From Terrimonas ginsenosidimutans (GTDB lineage: Bacteria; Bacteroidota; Bacteroidia; Chitinophagales; Chitinophagaceae): a stretch of 64,000 bases of DNA. The translations under genes were made by a program, and so were the position numbers. The first letter of the stretch is position 1, and each line of letters opens with the position of its first letter. The notes under the pieces are model-generated. The model saw nothing but the letters and a program-made list of their open reading frames with translations. It searched no databases and was not told the DNA's origin. Of this stretch, positions 27,746-36,249 are shown piece by piece. The stretch lies in NCBI RefSeq assembly GCF_022012415.1, contig NZ_JAKLTR010000015.1, forward strand, positions 1-64,000, given 5' to 3'.

Positions 27746-29248
27746 TTAGAAACCAAGTCCTACAGCAAACCCTTTCACCGCAGAAGGGAAATTCACCGGC
27801 TCCGTCAATGCACCGGTTCCTGTATTCACAGTATAGATCCTGGTTGTTCCACCGACAGTAGCAAGCACCCATGCTTTATTACTGGTGCCACCTATATCAA
27901 ATCCGTTTGCACTGGTGATATCAACTCCAAGGGCGCCGATCTCTACCAGCACACCATTGTTAGGAGGATTCTGCTCATACAGTTTATCGGTTGTATGATC
28001 TATCACAAACAACCTGGTAGCGGTTGATCCGGCGAAATTGTTTGTGTAAGCTGCCGCACTTACCGCTGGTGTCCCCGGATTCAGCACACCATCCGTTCCG
28101 GCGACAACACCATTATCGGGATTCAACCGAAGGTTCTGCCCGGCATTGCTTACAACACGAATACGATCAACAGTTGGATTGAAATCGAAGCCAAAATCCG
28201 TTCCGCTTAACGCAGGAATGAACGGAATGGCACCAACCTGCACAGCGGCGCCTGTTCCCAGGTTCAATACATACAATCTGCTGGTACTGCCTAATGCGAA
28301 AAGCTGACCTGTTGCCGGACGGAAATCGATCCCATGGATCGTTTCTCCCGGCTGCAATCCGTCTATGCTTTTTGTAACAACTGTTGGAGACGCGGGATTG
28401 AATATATGAAGTTTGTTTGCCGCATCTACAGCATAAGCTACAGGATCTGTCGGGATCGCTATATCCAGTAATGTCTGTGAAAGATTGCCGATACCGGTGG
28501 TTTTACCTGTATTCAGATCCAGCGTATACAATGGATTGGAAGTACCGGATTTCACTGCAACCAGCGCTACACTGTTATCCGGGTTGATATCAAACGCGGC
28601 CTGTCCGGAGAAAGTAAAGCCGAGGCTCCCTATTTCAATAAGCACTCCATTATTAGGAGGATCCTGCTTGAACAGTTTGCCGCTTGCAGCATCGAGATCA
28701 TACAAAGTGGTAGAAGATGCGCCTCCTTTACTATTGGTATAAGCGATACCGCCGATCGCAGGAGTGCCTCCGCCGTTGATAGCAGCATCCGTTCCGGCAG
28801 TCACACCGGTTTCAGGATGAAGGCGTAGGTTCTGTCCATTATTACTTACCAATCTTATGCGATCGAGGGTCGGGTTAAAATCGATAGAGGCTACTGTACC
28901 CGACAAAGCCGGTGTGAATGCAGCAGATCCAACCGTACGCCCCGCAGCTGTGGAAGTATTCACCACATAGAGTTTGCTGGCATTTGATAAAGCATATAAT
29001 TCTCCAGTTGCCGGACGAAAATCTATACTCATCAGCTTTTCGCCAGAACCAATTCCGGTAATTGCTTTTTTGGAAGAGAACATCGACGGACTTTTCGCAT
29101 TGAATGAAACAAGTTCATTCGATTCTGTAAGACCATATACCATAATATCCGGCCCGGATACATTTTGCATATCGTCATCATCTTTATCACATGAGGTGAA
29201 GAATACGGAACCCGCCAGAAGCAGGCAAAGGGTTGACAGTTTGGTCAT
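27746..29248 (-). CDS. DUF4394 lipoprotein with internal duplication
   Basis: A 500-residue lipoprotein (lipobox FFTSC) composed of two tandem copies of a DUF4394 unit, at about 33-265 and 266-500. Both copies share IDFRPATG.LYAL / LFAL, FNPT.DRIR.VSN.GQNLRL, AAYTN or IAYTN and LYEQNPPNNGVLVEIG-type segments, so the gene arose by duplication. The repeats suggest a beta-propeller made of weak repeats. The function of DUF4394 is unknown. It is exported and probably anchored to the outer membrane. Transcribed alone, with a strong terminator. Confidence 0.9.
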   Translation of the reverse strand: MTKLSTLCLLLAGSVFFTSCDKDDDDMQNVSGPDIMVYGLTESNELVSFNAKSPSMFSSKKAITGIGSGEKLMSIDFRPATGELYALSNASKLYVVNTSTAAGRTVGSAAFTPALSGTVASIDFNPTLDRIRLVSNNGQNLRLHPETGVTAGTDAAINGGGTPAIGGIAYTNSKGGASSTTLYDLDAASGKLFKQDPPNNGVLIEIGSLGFTFSGQAAFDINPDNSVALVAVKSGTSNPLYTLDLNTGKTTGIGNLSQTLLDIAIPTDPVAYAVDAANKLHIFNPASPTVVTKSIDGLQPGETIHGIDFRPATGQLFALGSTSRLYVLNLGTGAAVQVGAIPFIPALSGTDFGFDFNPTVDRIRVVSNAGQNLRLNPDNGVVAGTDGVLNPGTPAVSAAAYTNNFAGSTATRLFVIDHTTDKLYEQNPPNNGVLVEIGALGVDITSANGFDIGGTSNKAWVLATVGGTTRIYTVNTGTGALTEPVNFPSAVKGFAVGLGF

Positions 29249-29582
29249 TGGGTAATAGTTAGGTTAATAATTTAAAAAGGCCTTAAGCTGACATTGCATA
29301 GATGTACGTAAGCCACCACGTGACTGGATTTAAAAAGAAATTAGAAAGAGTTAAGATTTTGCGGAAAAGAAACCAGGTCGTAAAAGGAATGCTTATGTCA
29401 ACATGATCATCAATACAACTTAAGAATATCCATTGGCCAGTTGATCAAAATACCTGCCGTAAGTGCCGATCCGATTATTCTATTGGACACTTTTCCTGGT
29501 TTAAGAGGAATAAATAAAAAATAGTCTGTCATTATTCGTAACCCTCAGGTGGATGTTTCAACAATGACAAATAAATATGAGC
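29249..29582. other. Intergenic region without recognisable gene
   Basis: About 330 nt between the start of the DUF4394 gene and the terminator of the acyltransferase/SurE gene. It must carry the DUF4394 promoter, but I cannot point to a convincing -7 box. No repeat or RNA structure was seen. Confidence 0.4.
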
Positions 29583-29628
29583 AAAAGATTTCCCACCATC
29601 CCCATCGGTAAGACAGGGACGGGAAATC
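29583..29628 (-). terminator. Probable terminator of the acyltransferase-SurE gene
   Basis: GATTTCCC (29587-29594) pairs with GGGAAATC (29621-29628), and GTCCC can pair with GGGGA/GGGAT inside the loop. On the minus strand the stem is followed by TTTTGC. It lies 16 nt after the stop. Confidence 0.6.
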
Positions 29629-29643
29629 ATTGAAAGCTGTTCG

Positions 29644-31680
29644 CTACCGGAATGCGGGTGGTTGAAACTTTTGTGTTCTCCACTTTGTCAATAGTGCTGA
29701 ACTATTCTCCTCAATCGTCATTGGAGTGATCACGATGTAATTCTTTTCGATCAACGCATCATCATACATCTTTTTCATGTTACGTGGGTCGGCGCTGAAG
29801 CCCATCTTCCAGGTAGTCACATGTTCCGCCGGATCGTTTTCTGGATCATCGGCGCGTTGGGCGATGATATACTCCGGCCATTCACATGCAATGCGTCGCT
29901 CAGCGATCTTCACGCCTTCGATTTCAGTCCCTTTTCCAGGAAAACCTACGGTGAGAAACTGTTTATCTCCGATCGTTGCCACCAATGGGGAATTGATCAG
30001 CTCAGCGATCCAATTGAGGATCCTGCCAAATAGCGGGCTGTCTTCGTCACAGCCTGAAAATGCAACCGACCTTACGCCAAGAAAAGCAGCCATCCTTGCG
30101 GCACCTATTGTTCCTGAGCCAAACCATTCGGGCCCGGCATTAGCGCCTCCGTTTATTCCTGACAATACAAGGTCTGGTCTTTCATTTCCAAAGAAGCCTG
30201 TCAACCCGAGCAACACACAATCTGCCGGATAACCATTCGTTGTATAGACCGATATATTCATGAGCGTATCAGGTGAAAGCTTTTTAACCGTTATGTTCTG
30301 TTGATCCTGCCCCATCAACGATTTGTTCGAAAACCCTGAACGATCTGTATCTGACACGAGGATCGAAACACGTTCTGCGGATGTCTTTACGGCTTTTGCC
30401 AGTGCGATCAATCGTTCCCTGTCGCCAATGCCATCATCATTCGTGATCAGGATATGTTTATAGCGAACATCAGCAGCAATGACCGGTAATGCGAGAGATA
30501 CTACCAGAATGATCAGCGAAGCTTTCTTTATCGCTTCCGGACCGGCCGCCACGATCTTGCTGCGTGTTGTTTTTTGTTTTAGTCCGAACAATGGTCTGAT
30601 CAATTTCCATCTGCGGATCAGCAGTTCATAGATCAGCAATGATCCGGCAAAAGTTCCTGCAACGAGCAACACGAACTTTACCACAAAACCATACGACTGA
30701 TCTATCAGGTAATAGGCGATCACCATCATCACAGTCTGGTGAAGAATGTAAAAAGGGAATACAGCTTCATTTGCATAAGCAAGAAACCTGCTGCTCCTTG
30801 TCAGGTAGACCGATGCATACCCAAACAAAACAAGGATCCAGCTCCAGAAATTGAATACACTTACAAAGGCTTCCGTAAAATGAACAAGATAAGAATCGTG
30901 AAGAAATGATTTTCTTGCCATCAGTAATAAAAACGCCACGATGGCAAAGACAAGATTACGGCGCCGGTGATCACGAACTACCTTCCAAAAGATCTCCCCG
31001 GATGAGATCAGGAGAAAACCAAAGAAAAACAAGGTGCAGGTATTGATGATTGTAAACCAGTCACCGGTCAGTGCATGCGTTACCGGGAAGAATGGCTCGA
31101 TAAAAGCCTCGATAAGATACAATGGGATGATAAAAATGTACATCCCCCAGGACTTTGCCAGTTGTCTAGAAGTAAAAGCAGACAGGGCATTCCCCCGGTT
31201 TTTCTTTACATATAAAAAAGCCGGGATCAGTACAAGGGAGAACAGCAACAGGTATGGCAGGAACCATAGATGGTGCCAGCTCAGGTTGCCCATGGGGTAG
31301 GCTTCGCTGGCCAGGCTTGCAGGCCAGAAATCCAGGTAAGAACCGCTGAACTGATGTTTCGCAAGGCGTTCTGCGTAGATCTGGGGTGGCACGATCACCG
31401 CCATTCCAAAAAGAAGCGGTAGCAAAAGACGTTTGATGCGCTCGCCGGCAAACTGACCTCCCGTTCTGTTTTGCAGGGCAAACCATGTCCCCATCCCGGA
31501 GATCACGAAAAGCAGGGGCAGGCGCCATTGGTTCAGAAACAGCATCGGATACACCAGCCAGTCGTAGATCCGGTTATTTTTCAGATGAAATCCCCAGGGA
31601 ACGAATAGCATTCCGACATGGTAGAAGATCAATAACCCAAAGGCGATCACGCGGAGCCAGTCCAATTCATATCTGCGCAT
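29644..31680 (-). CDS. Fusion of acyltransferase-3 membrane protein and SurE-type nucleotidase
   Basis: One unbroken 678-codon frame. Residues 1 to about 370 are an acyltransferase family 3 protein: LDWLRVIAFGLLIFYHVGM at the start, about ten transmembrane helices, WHHLWFLPYLL, and the usual basic end IRRWKLIRPLFG. Residues about 385-402 are a hydrophobic helix that looks like a signal peptide (KKASLIILVVSLALPVIAA). Residues 405-678 are SurE: ILITNDDGIGD (metal-binding Asp415 and Asp416), DTDRSGFSN, and LSGINGGANAG. SurE enzymes remove phosphate from nucleoside monophosphates and are normally free proteins. Codon 384, just before KKAS, is ATA, one base from ATG. The extra helix would place SurE in the periplasm. 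I know of no standard family with this architecture. Confidence 0.85.
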   Translation of the reverse strand: MRRYELDWLRVIAFGLLIFYHVGMLFVPWGFHLKNNRIYDWLVYPMLFLNQWRLPLLFVISGMGTWFALQNRTGGQFAGERIKRLLLPLLFGMAVIVPPQIYAERLAKHQFSGSYLDFWPASLASEAYPMGNLSWHHLWFLPYLLLFSLVLIPAFLYVKKNRGNALSAFTSRQLAKSWGMYIFIIPLYLIEAFIEPFFPVTHALTGDWFTIINTCTLFFFGFLLISSGEIFWKVVRDHRRRNLVFAIVAFLLLMARKSFLHDSYLVHFTEAFVSVFNFWSWILVLFGYASVYLTRSSRFLAYANEAVFPFYILHQTVMMVIAYYLIDQSYGFVVKFVLLVAGTFAGSLLIYELLIRRWKLIRPLFGLKQKTTRSKIVAAGPEAIKKASLIILVVSLALPVIAADVRYKHILITNDDGIGDRERLIALAKAVKTSAERVSILVSDTDRSGFSNKSLMGQDQQNITVKKLSPDTLMNISVYTTNGYPADCVLLGLTGFFGNERPDLVLSGINGGANAGPEWFGSGTIGAARMAAFLGVRSVAFSGCDEDSPLFGRILNWIAELINSPLVATIGDKQFLTVGFPGKGTEIEGVKIAERRIACEWPEYIIAQRADDPENDPAEHVTTWKMGFSADPRNMKKMYDDALIEKNYIVITPMTIEENSSALLTKWRTQKFQPPAFR

Positions 31681-31768
31681 AAAATGATTTTGTGCAAACC
31701 TATCGTTCTAACTCCTTATTTACCAGTGAATGGGATCAGCAACATGGTTTTGGGACGAACAACAAAGC

Positions 31769-32650
31769 TCAGAGGGACTTTCGCTTTTCTTCAAACGCGG
31801 CGATCAGGTTGCGGGAAACCGGGATCGCTTCATCACACTGTTTCAACCGAAGACGATAACCCTGTGCATTGCCACTCACCTCTTCAATGACGAGCAGGTT
31901 GACCAGATAAGAGCGGTGTGTCTTCAATAAAAAAGGAAGACCGGCCAACTGCGCCTCCAGCTCCTTCATACTGATCCGTTTCAATAATTTATGGACCAGT
32001 CCGTCATTGTCGAGATAGATCTCCACGTAGTTCTTTTCCGCACGGGCAAACAAAAGAGCGCCTGCATCAAGCAGAAAATCGTCACTTCTTACCTGGGTCT
32101 GGATCGGAATGAATTTACCTGTCACAACATCCTGCGGCAACCTGACTTCCGGCAACGCCTCAGCATGGGACCGGTTAAGACGATAGAGGCGGTTAAAATT
32201 TGCCGGCACAAAAATGCAGCTGAAAAGGGCACCGACGAGCAGCGCATTGCGGATCTCTTCATAAAAATAGCGCCACGACCAGTTATTGGGATTGTTATAG
32301 ATCACATCCCTGATCAGGAATTGAACGATTCCTATCAGTAAAAGCAGGCTGACTATAACAATTATTTCGCGGCCTACATTCCAGCGTTCATCCAATCCCG
32401 GGATCTTTTGCAATCGTGAAAAGCACAACCAGTAAATTATCGCGGGGATCAATGCATGGATCAGGCAGATGAACACAAAGGGCATTCTATGCTCCTGTAC
32501 ATTCACCTCAAAAGGCTCAATCAGGTAATTAAAAAGGAACACCGATATGAACAGAATAAGCGAGCTTGTTATTAACAGCCGGCCCTGGTAATAAAAAGGG
32601 TAAGGCTGTGAAAGGAATTTCTGTAAGCGGTTATAGATAGTGATCAGCAT
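31769..32650 (-). CDS. Membrane-bound LytTR transcriptional regulator
   Basis: A 293-residue protein with four transmembrane helices (LLITSSLILFISVFLFNYLI, VFICLIHALIPAIIYWLCF, IIVIVSLLLLIGIVQFLI and ALLVGALFSCIFVPANF), a linker, and a C-terminal LytTR DNA-binding domain (about 190-293: LLFARAEKNYVEIYL, LLKRISMKELEAQL, FLLKTHRSYLVNL). LytTR proteins bind direct repeats upstream of target genes. There is no receiver domain, so the membrane part is the likely sensor. ATG 32650 was chosen over a TTG at 32662. The acyltransferase-SurE gene follows 88 nt downstream on the same strand and may be its target. Confidence 0.9.
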   Translation of the reverse strand: MLITIYNRLQKFLSQPYPFYYQGRLLITSSLILFISVFLFNYLIEPFEVNVQEHRMPFVFICLIHALIPAIIYWLCFSRLQKIPGLDERWNVGREIIVIVSLLLLIGIVQFLIRDVIYNNPNNWSWRYFYEEIRNALLVGALFSCIFVPANFNRLYRLNRSHAEALPEVRLPQDVVTGKFIPIQTQVRSDDFLLDAGALLFARAEKNYVEIYLDNDGLVHKLLKRISMKELEAQLAGLPFLLKTHRSYLVNLLVIEEVSGNAQGYRLRLKQCDEAIPVSRNLIAAFEEKRKSL

Positions 32651-32739
32651 GGATGATTGCAATAAAATGACGATTCGATATTGTTAGCTGGCCGTTGATC
32701 ATACGCAGCAGATTGCGACCGGGCCGGCTTATGACAAGC

Positions 32740-33192
32740 TTATCCATCAAGTGTTATATCACCCGGAGCATCTCCGGTCATCTGGATAGTAAAAACATGC
32801 CCATCATGAATAGTAGTAAAGCTGATCTCCCAGTCAGGAGTTTCGCGTGTGATACGGGGGACGGTAAGACTATCCAACGAAAATTCTTCCCTGAAGTTTT
32901 TGATACTGAAATTCTCCTCGTACTTCCTGAACTCCTCTTCCAATCGTGGAATGATCTTTAAAAGATATTGATCATAGTTTCTCTGAAGGTCGAGATAGAA
33001 ATCCCGCTGACTCTGAGAGGGGCCTTGTTCACTTGCTTCAATCAGGTGTTCGATCTCTTTTTCTGCCGGCGCAAAATATCCCGCACCGCTCAAAAATGCC
33101 TTTGAGGGATCACCAGGCTTTATTAAAGTAAGTGTCCCGAAAAATTCATCTTCGATCTTTTTCGGTTTTTTAAAGAGGTCGAATAATCCCAT
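32740..33192 (-). CDS. Hypothetical protein (150 aa)
   Basis: A soluble, acidic protein that starts MGLFDLFKKPKKIEDEFFGTL and has no signal peptide. The middle is helical and charged (LQRNYDQYLLKIIPRLEEEFRKY); the end is probably beta (WEISFTTIHDGHVFTIQMTG). The MGLFDLFKK start and small acidic build are common in cytoplasmic proteins of unknown function, including some immunity-like families, but I cannot assign one. It lies 39 nt after the M23 gene and 89 nt before the LytTR gene, all on the minus strand. Confidence 0.7.
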   Translation of the reverse strand: MGLFDLFKKPKKIEDEFFGTLTLIKPGDPSKAFLSGAGYFAPAEKEIEHLIEASEQGPSQSQRDFYLDLQRNYDQYLLKIIPRLEEEFRKYEENFSIKNFREEFSLDSLTVPRITRETPDWEISFTTIHDGHVFTIQMTGDAPGDITLDG

Positions 33193-33231
33193 AACAGCGC
33201 ATTATTATTCAGCTAATATACAAAACCCCGT

Positions 33232-33825
33232 TCACGGGCGTTCATACTTCCGGCCATTCCTGGGAATCAACACTCCTTTACTGGTTTTAAATTTCGTTTG
33301 AACAAACGAATCTTTATCATAGGTCAATCTCCTCTTTACTGAAAAATGAAGATGCGGTCTGATAACAAGCCCTGTTGCACCACTCAATGCAATTTCCTGC
33401 CCTTTCGAAACGCGGCCTTTTTTTACCAGCACACCATTTTTCGCCAGATGCCAGTAGCAACCAAAGCTGCCATCATCATGTTTGATGATAATATAATTTG
33501 CACTACTCTTATTGTCTTCGAACATACCGCCTTCATCACTATCATCTTTATAACTGTACATAATTCCTTCGCGCGCTGCGCGAACAGATGTACCAACAGG
33601 CATTGCAAAATCGATCGCTGCCACGTGAGCGTGCGAGAAGAGGCCGCCATATCCCTGCACAACCCTGAAACTTTCTCCTTTTTCAAAAGGAAGCCCATAT
33701 TCATAGGGATCGATTTGATCCGTTACATCCGTTTGATAAAAGAACAGGATACAACCGACAGTAACCAGCACTGCAAATACAGCCAGCAACCATTTAGACA
33801 TCTTTACTATTCGCGATGCTCTCAT
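33232..33825 (-). CDS. M23 family metallopeptidase (LytM-like)
   Basis: A 197-residue membrane-anchored or secreted peptidase. One N-terminal hydrophobic segment (WLLAVFAVLVTVGCILFFY) is followed by a lysostaphin-type domain. The zinc ligands are the His and Asp of SHAHVAAIDFAMPVG and the HxH of RPHLHFSV; CYWHLAKNG supplies the usual extra His. It probably cuts peptidoglycan cross-links in the periplasm. ATG 33825 is used; ATG 33801 is equally preceded by AGTAAAG or GTAAAG. It is the first of several minus-strand genes running to the acyltransferase-SurE fusion. Confidence 0.9.
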   Translation of the reverse strand: MRASRIVKMSKWLLAVFAVLVTVGCILFFYQTDVTDQIDPYEYGLPFEKGESFRVVQGYGGLFSHAHVAAIDFAMPVGTSVRAAREGIMYSYKDDSDEGGMFEDNKSSANYIIIKHDDGSFGCYWHLAKNGVLVKKGRVSKGQEIALSGATGLVIRPHLHFSVKRRLTYDKDSFVQTKFKTSKGVLIPRNGRKYERP

Positions 33826-33938
33826 CTTTACTTAGATCATACATTCTTTTAAAACAATATCAAACACTTTAACCCTACGATCATTTATGACAAGGGAATA
33901 CTTTTGTAAAAGTATCACAACAATCCGGAGAAGTTAAA

Positions 33939-33982
33939 AAAGAAACGCGAAGAAAACAACAGGTGTTATCGTTTTCTTCGCG
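33939..33982 (-). terminator. Terminator after the tail-fibre-type fragment
   Basis: CGCGAAGAAAAC (33946-33957) and GTTTTCTTCGCG (33971-33982) form a perfect 12-bp stem. On the minus strand it continues into TTTCTTTTTT. Confidence 0.75.
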
Positions 33983-34034
33983 CCAGCCAGTTCAGATCTG
34001 GTATCACTTTATTTAAACGGAGCACTCATCAACC

Positions 34035-34523
34035 TCAACTTTTTTTGAGTAGCAACTCCATTTGCTTTTTTAACTGATCGATCGCTTCTGTCTGCTGCCT
34101 GATCATTTTTTCCTGACTTTCTAAAGCCTTTGCCTGTTTCTGCTGTTGTTGATCCTGTTCAAGAATGTAAAGGGTCAGCTCTTCGATCTTTTTCAGGAGC
34201 GTTGCCTGGTTATCTCCAAGGTCCAAACCATTCTTTTCAACTTCCGCCGCGGAAGGTACACCAGGGAGATGTTTATTTTCCTTAATGAAGGCAGCTACTT
34301 CATGTAATGCCGGTAGCTTGTAAGTTGGCTCGAAAACATAATCGGCCCAGGGTTGCAAGCTTACTTTTACCTTTTCTGCTATAATGTTTCCTCCAACGGA
34401 AAGCTTGTATCCGGTTGCAAAGGCTGATATGCCGATACCTACCTGTCCATTTGCATCGATAGCCAGGGCATTGGATCCGGAATTGGTAAAGTCCATCCCC
34501 CTGGACATCCAGTTTTGAAAAAG
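34035..34523 (-). pseudogene. C-terminal fragment of a tail-fibre-type surface protein
   Basis: The open frame encodes about 160 residues that match the C-terminal end of Bacteroidota tail-fibre-domain proteins: VGIGISAFATGYKLSVGG, WADYVFEPTYKLPALHE, ENKHLPGVPSAAEVEKNG, then a coiled coil (KKIEELTLYILEQDQQQQKQ). Full proteins have a signal peptide and several hundred more residues. Here an in-frame TAG (34524-34526) closes the frame just upstream of an arbitrary ATG at 34508 (FQNWMSRGMDFTN is family-like sequence continuing across it). A 5'-truncated remnant is the best reading, though its terminator survives. Confidence 0.65.
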
Positions 34524-34612
34524 CTACAGTTCAGCTCCAAAAAAGTCAGTTCATAACAGCCCCATCCTGACACGAATGGCCAGTGCATTAGTTTTACGCA
34601 AACAATCACCAA

Positions 34613-35212
34613 ATGGTATCACGTATTATCACCGCTGCCTTACTGACCGCAACGCTTGTATCATGCAAGACGGATAAAGAAGAAATCATCATTCCACCTG
34701 CCACCCTGGAAATGACCCGGACGATCACCCTCCCATTTCAAAATAATCTTCGGAAAACAGCTTCCTACAGCCAGACCTCCGGCCTCGTATCATATGCAAC
34801 GCTCGAAAACGATCTGTTATCACTCAGTTTCGTTGCGGAACCTGCAGCTGATCGTAGCATGGCTGATGGCATCACGTTCCAACTGCATACAAAACATCTG
34901 GCATCACCGGTAAAAACCTATTCGTTCAGTGACCCGGCAAATAAGATCGAACACGCGAGATACACATTCAGCGACCACCAGCAGGCAACCAGGATCAGGA
35001 TCATAGATACCAAAATGGGTTCGTCTTTCACCGGAAGGCTGACTATTACGGCTTACGATCCCGCAAATCACCTCATCAGCGGATACTATTCGATCGAGAT
35101 CCCGGACCTGATCTACGATCCGAGCAACCTGCAGGCGGGAGTTCCAGGAGATCCAAAAGACCAAAGCTATCTTCAATTGACCGGTAGCTTCGAAAACGTA
35201 CGGATCAAATAG
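34613..35212 (+). CDS. Putative lipoprotein of unknown function
   Basis: A 199-residue lipoprotein: signal peptide with lipobox LVSC (Cys at 18), then a mostly beta mature part with no motif that I recognise (TITLPFQNNLRKTASY, ITFQLHTKHL, LIYDPSNLQAGVPGD). TAGTTTTA about 23 nt upstream is close to the -7 consensus TAnnTTTG and supports a start at ATG 34613. It is divergent from the tail-fibre fragment. A surface or periplasmic role follows from the lipobox only. Confidence 0.75.
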   Translation: MVSRIITAALLTATLVSCKTDKEEIIIPPATLEMTRTITLPFQNNLRKTASYSQTSGLVSYATLENDLLSLSFVAEPAADRSMADGITFQLHTKHLASPVKTYSFSDPANKIEHARYTFSDHQQATRIRIIDTKMGSSFTGRLTITAYDPANHLISGYYSIEIPDLIYDPSNLQAGVPGDPKDQSYLQLTGSFENVRIK

Positions 35213-35240
35213 CGTATCCTTTTTGATGGTAAAAAATTTA

Positions 35241-35277
35241 ATACAGGCAATGCCCGGTTCTGGCGCATTGCTTGTAT
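35241..35277 (+). terminator. Hairpin after the lipoprotein gene
   Basis: ATACAGGCAATGC and GCATTGCTTGTAT pair over about 13 bp with one G-T pair and a loop of about 11 nt. Only a short T-run (CGTTTAC) follows, so termination is possible but not strong. Confidence 0.4.
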
Positions 35278-35319
35278 CGTTTACAGGCGGTTTGATCTAC
35301 TTACCTGAAAATATCCCAG

Positions 35320-36129
35320 ATGACCAGAAAGGAACTCCTTGATATCACCAATGCTCACTACCGTAATATGGAACACCATATCTCCGGAATGAAAGAAATG
35401 GACGAAGAAGCCATTCACCAGTTCAGGGTTGAATACAAAAAACTGCGCGCACTCTTCAGATTACTGTCCACATTGCCCGGTATACAGAAAGAGATTAAAC
35501 CCGCTAAAAAATTAAAACAGTTGTATTCAATATGCGGAAAGATCCGGGACCTTCAGCTGGAGCAACAACGGATCAGGAAAGCTTCAGCAAACAAAAAACA
35601 GACACAAGCTCATTGTACCACCTTAGAACGTTCCATCCTCACGCTTGTACCTGAACTGAAAAAACAACTGGATAAAGATCCTCTATCCGCCAGTGGAAAA
35701 AAAACAGAAAGCCTTCTGCCTGCTGAATTCAGCTTACACGATTTTCACCGGTTTGCCCGTTTACAATGGACAGCTATCAAAGCAATTCTTAGATCCGGGA
35801 TCAGTGCAGATGATCATCTTCATACCATCAGGAAATACTTCAAGGATCTTTATTACAACCTGAAGATCTATGACGGTGCTGAATACCGGCTATTGCACAA
35901 AAAAATACTACGAAAAATGACAGACAGCGAGGTTAAAGAGCTGCTGGATCAACTGGGCGATTTCCAGGACAGGAGTACATCACTGGAGTTGCTCAAAAAT
36001 TACTGGTTAAACAGCTACCCGATCAATACACATCTTGTACTCGACAGTATTCAGCAAGAATGGATAACAGACCGTGAACAATGCTTCCGTGATCTTGGAA
36101 AGAAAATGAAAACCTTACCACTTAAATAG
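35320..36129 (+). CDS. CHAD domain protein
   Basis: A 269-residue all-helical cytoplasmic protein. The conserved CHAD pattern is present twice: EEAIHQFRVEYKKLRALFRLL near the N terminus and HLHTIRKYFKDLYYNLKIY in the second half, both with the His and Lys/Arg residues that bind anions. CHAD proteins bind inorganic polyphosphate and often associate with polyphosphate granules. There is no fused CYTH triphosphatase domain. The gene stands alone, convergent with the tolC-like gene. Confidence 0.9.
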   Translation: MTRKELLDITNAHYRNMEHHISGMKEMDEEAIHQFRVEYKKLRALFRLLSTLPGIQKEIKPAKKLKQLYSICGKIRDLQLEQQRIRKASANKKQTQAHCTTLERSILTLVPELKKQLDKDPLSASGKKTESLLPAEFSLHDFHRFARLQWTAIKAILRSGISADDHLHTIRKYFKDLYYNLKIYDGAEYRLLHKKILRKMTDSEVKELLDQLGDFQDRSTSLELLKNYWLNSYPINTHLVLDSIQQEWITDREQCFRDLGKKMKTLPLK

Positions 36130-36249
36130 TGACACACTGTGACGGCTCCCTGCACCTTCACCTGACGGGTGAAAATAAACAGGTCTGGCGAGGATGGAAA
36201 TGAAGTATTCGCAATGCGGTAGTGCTTACACGTGTTATACCAGTCAACA

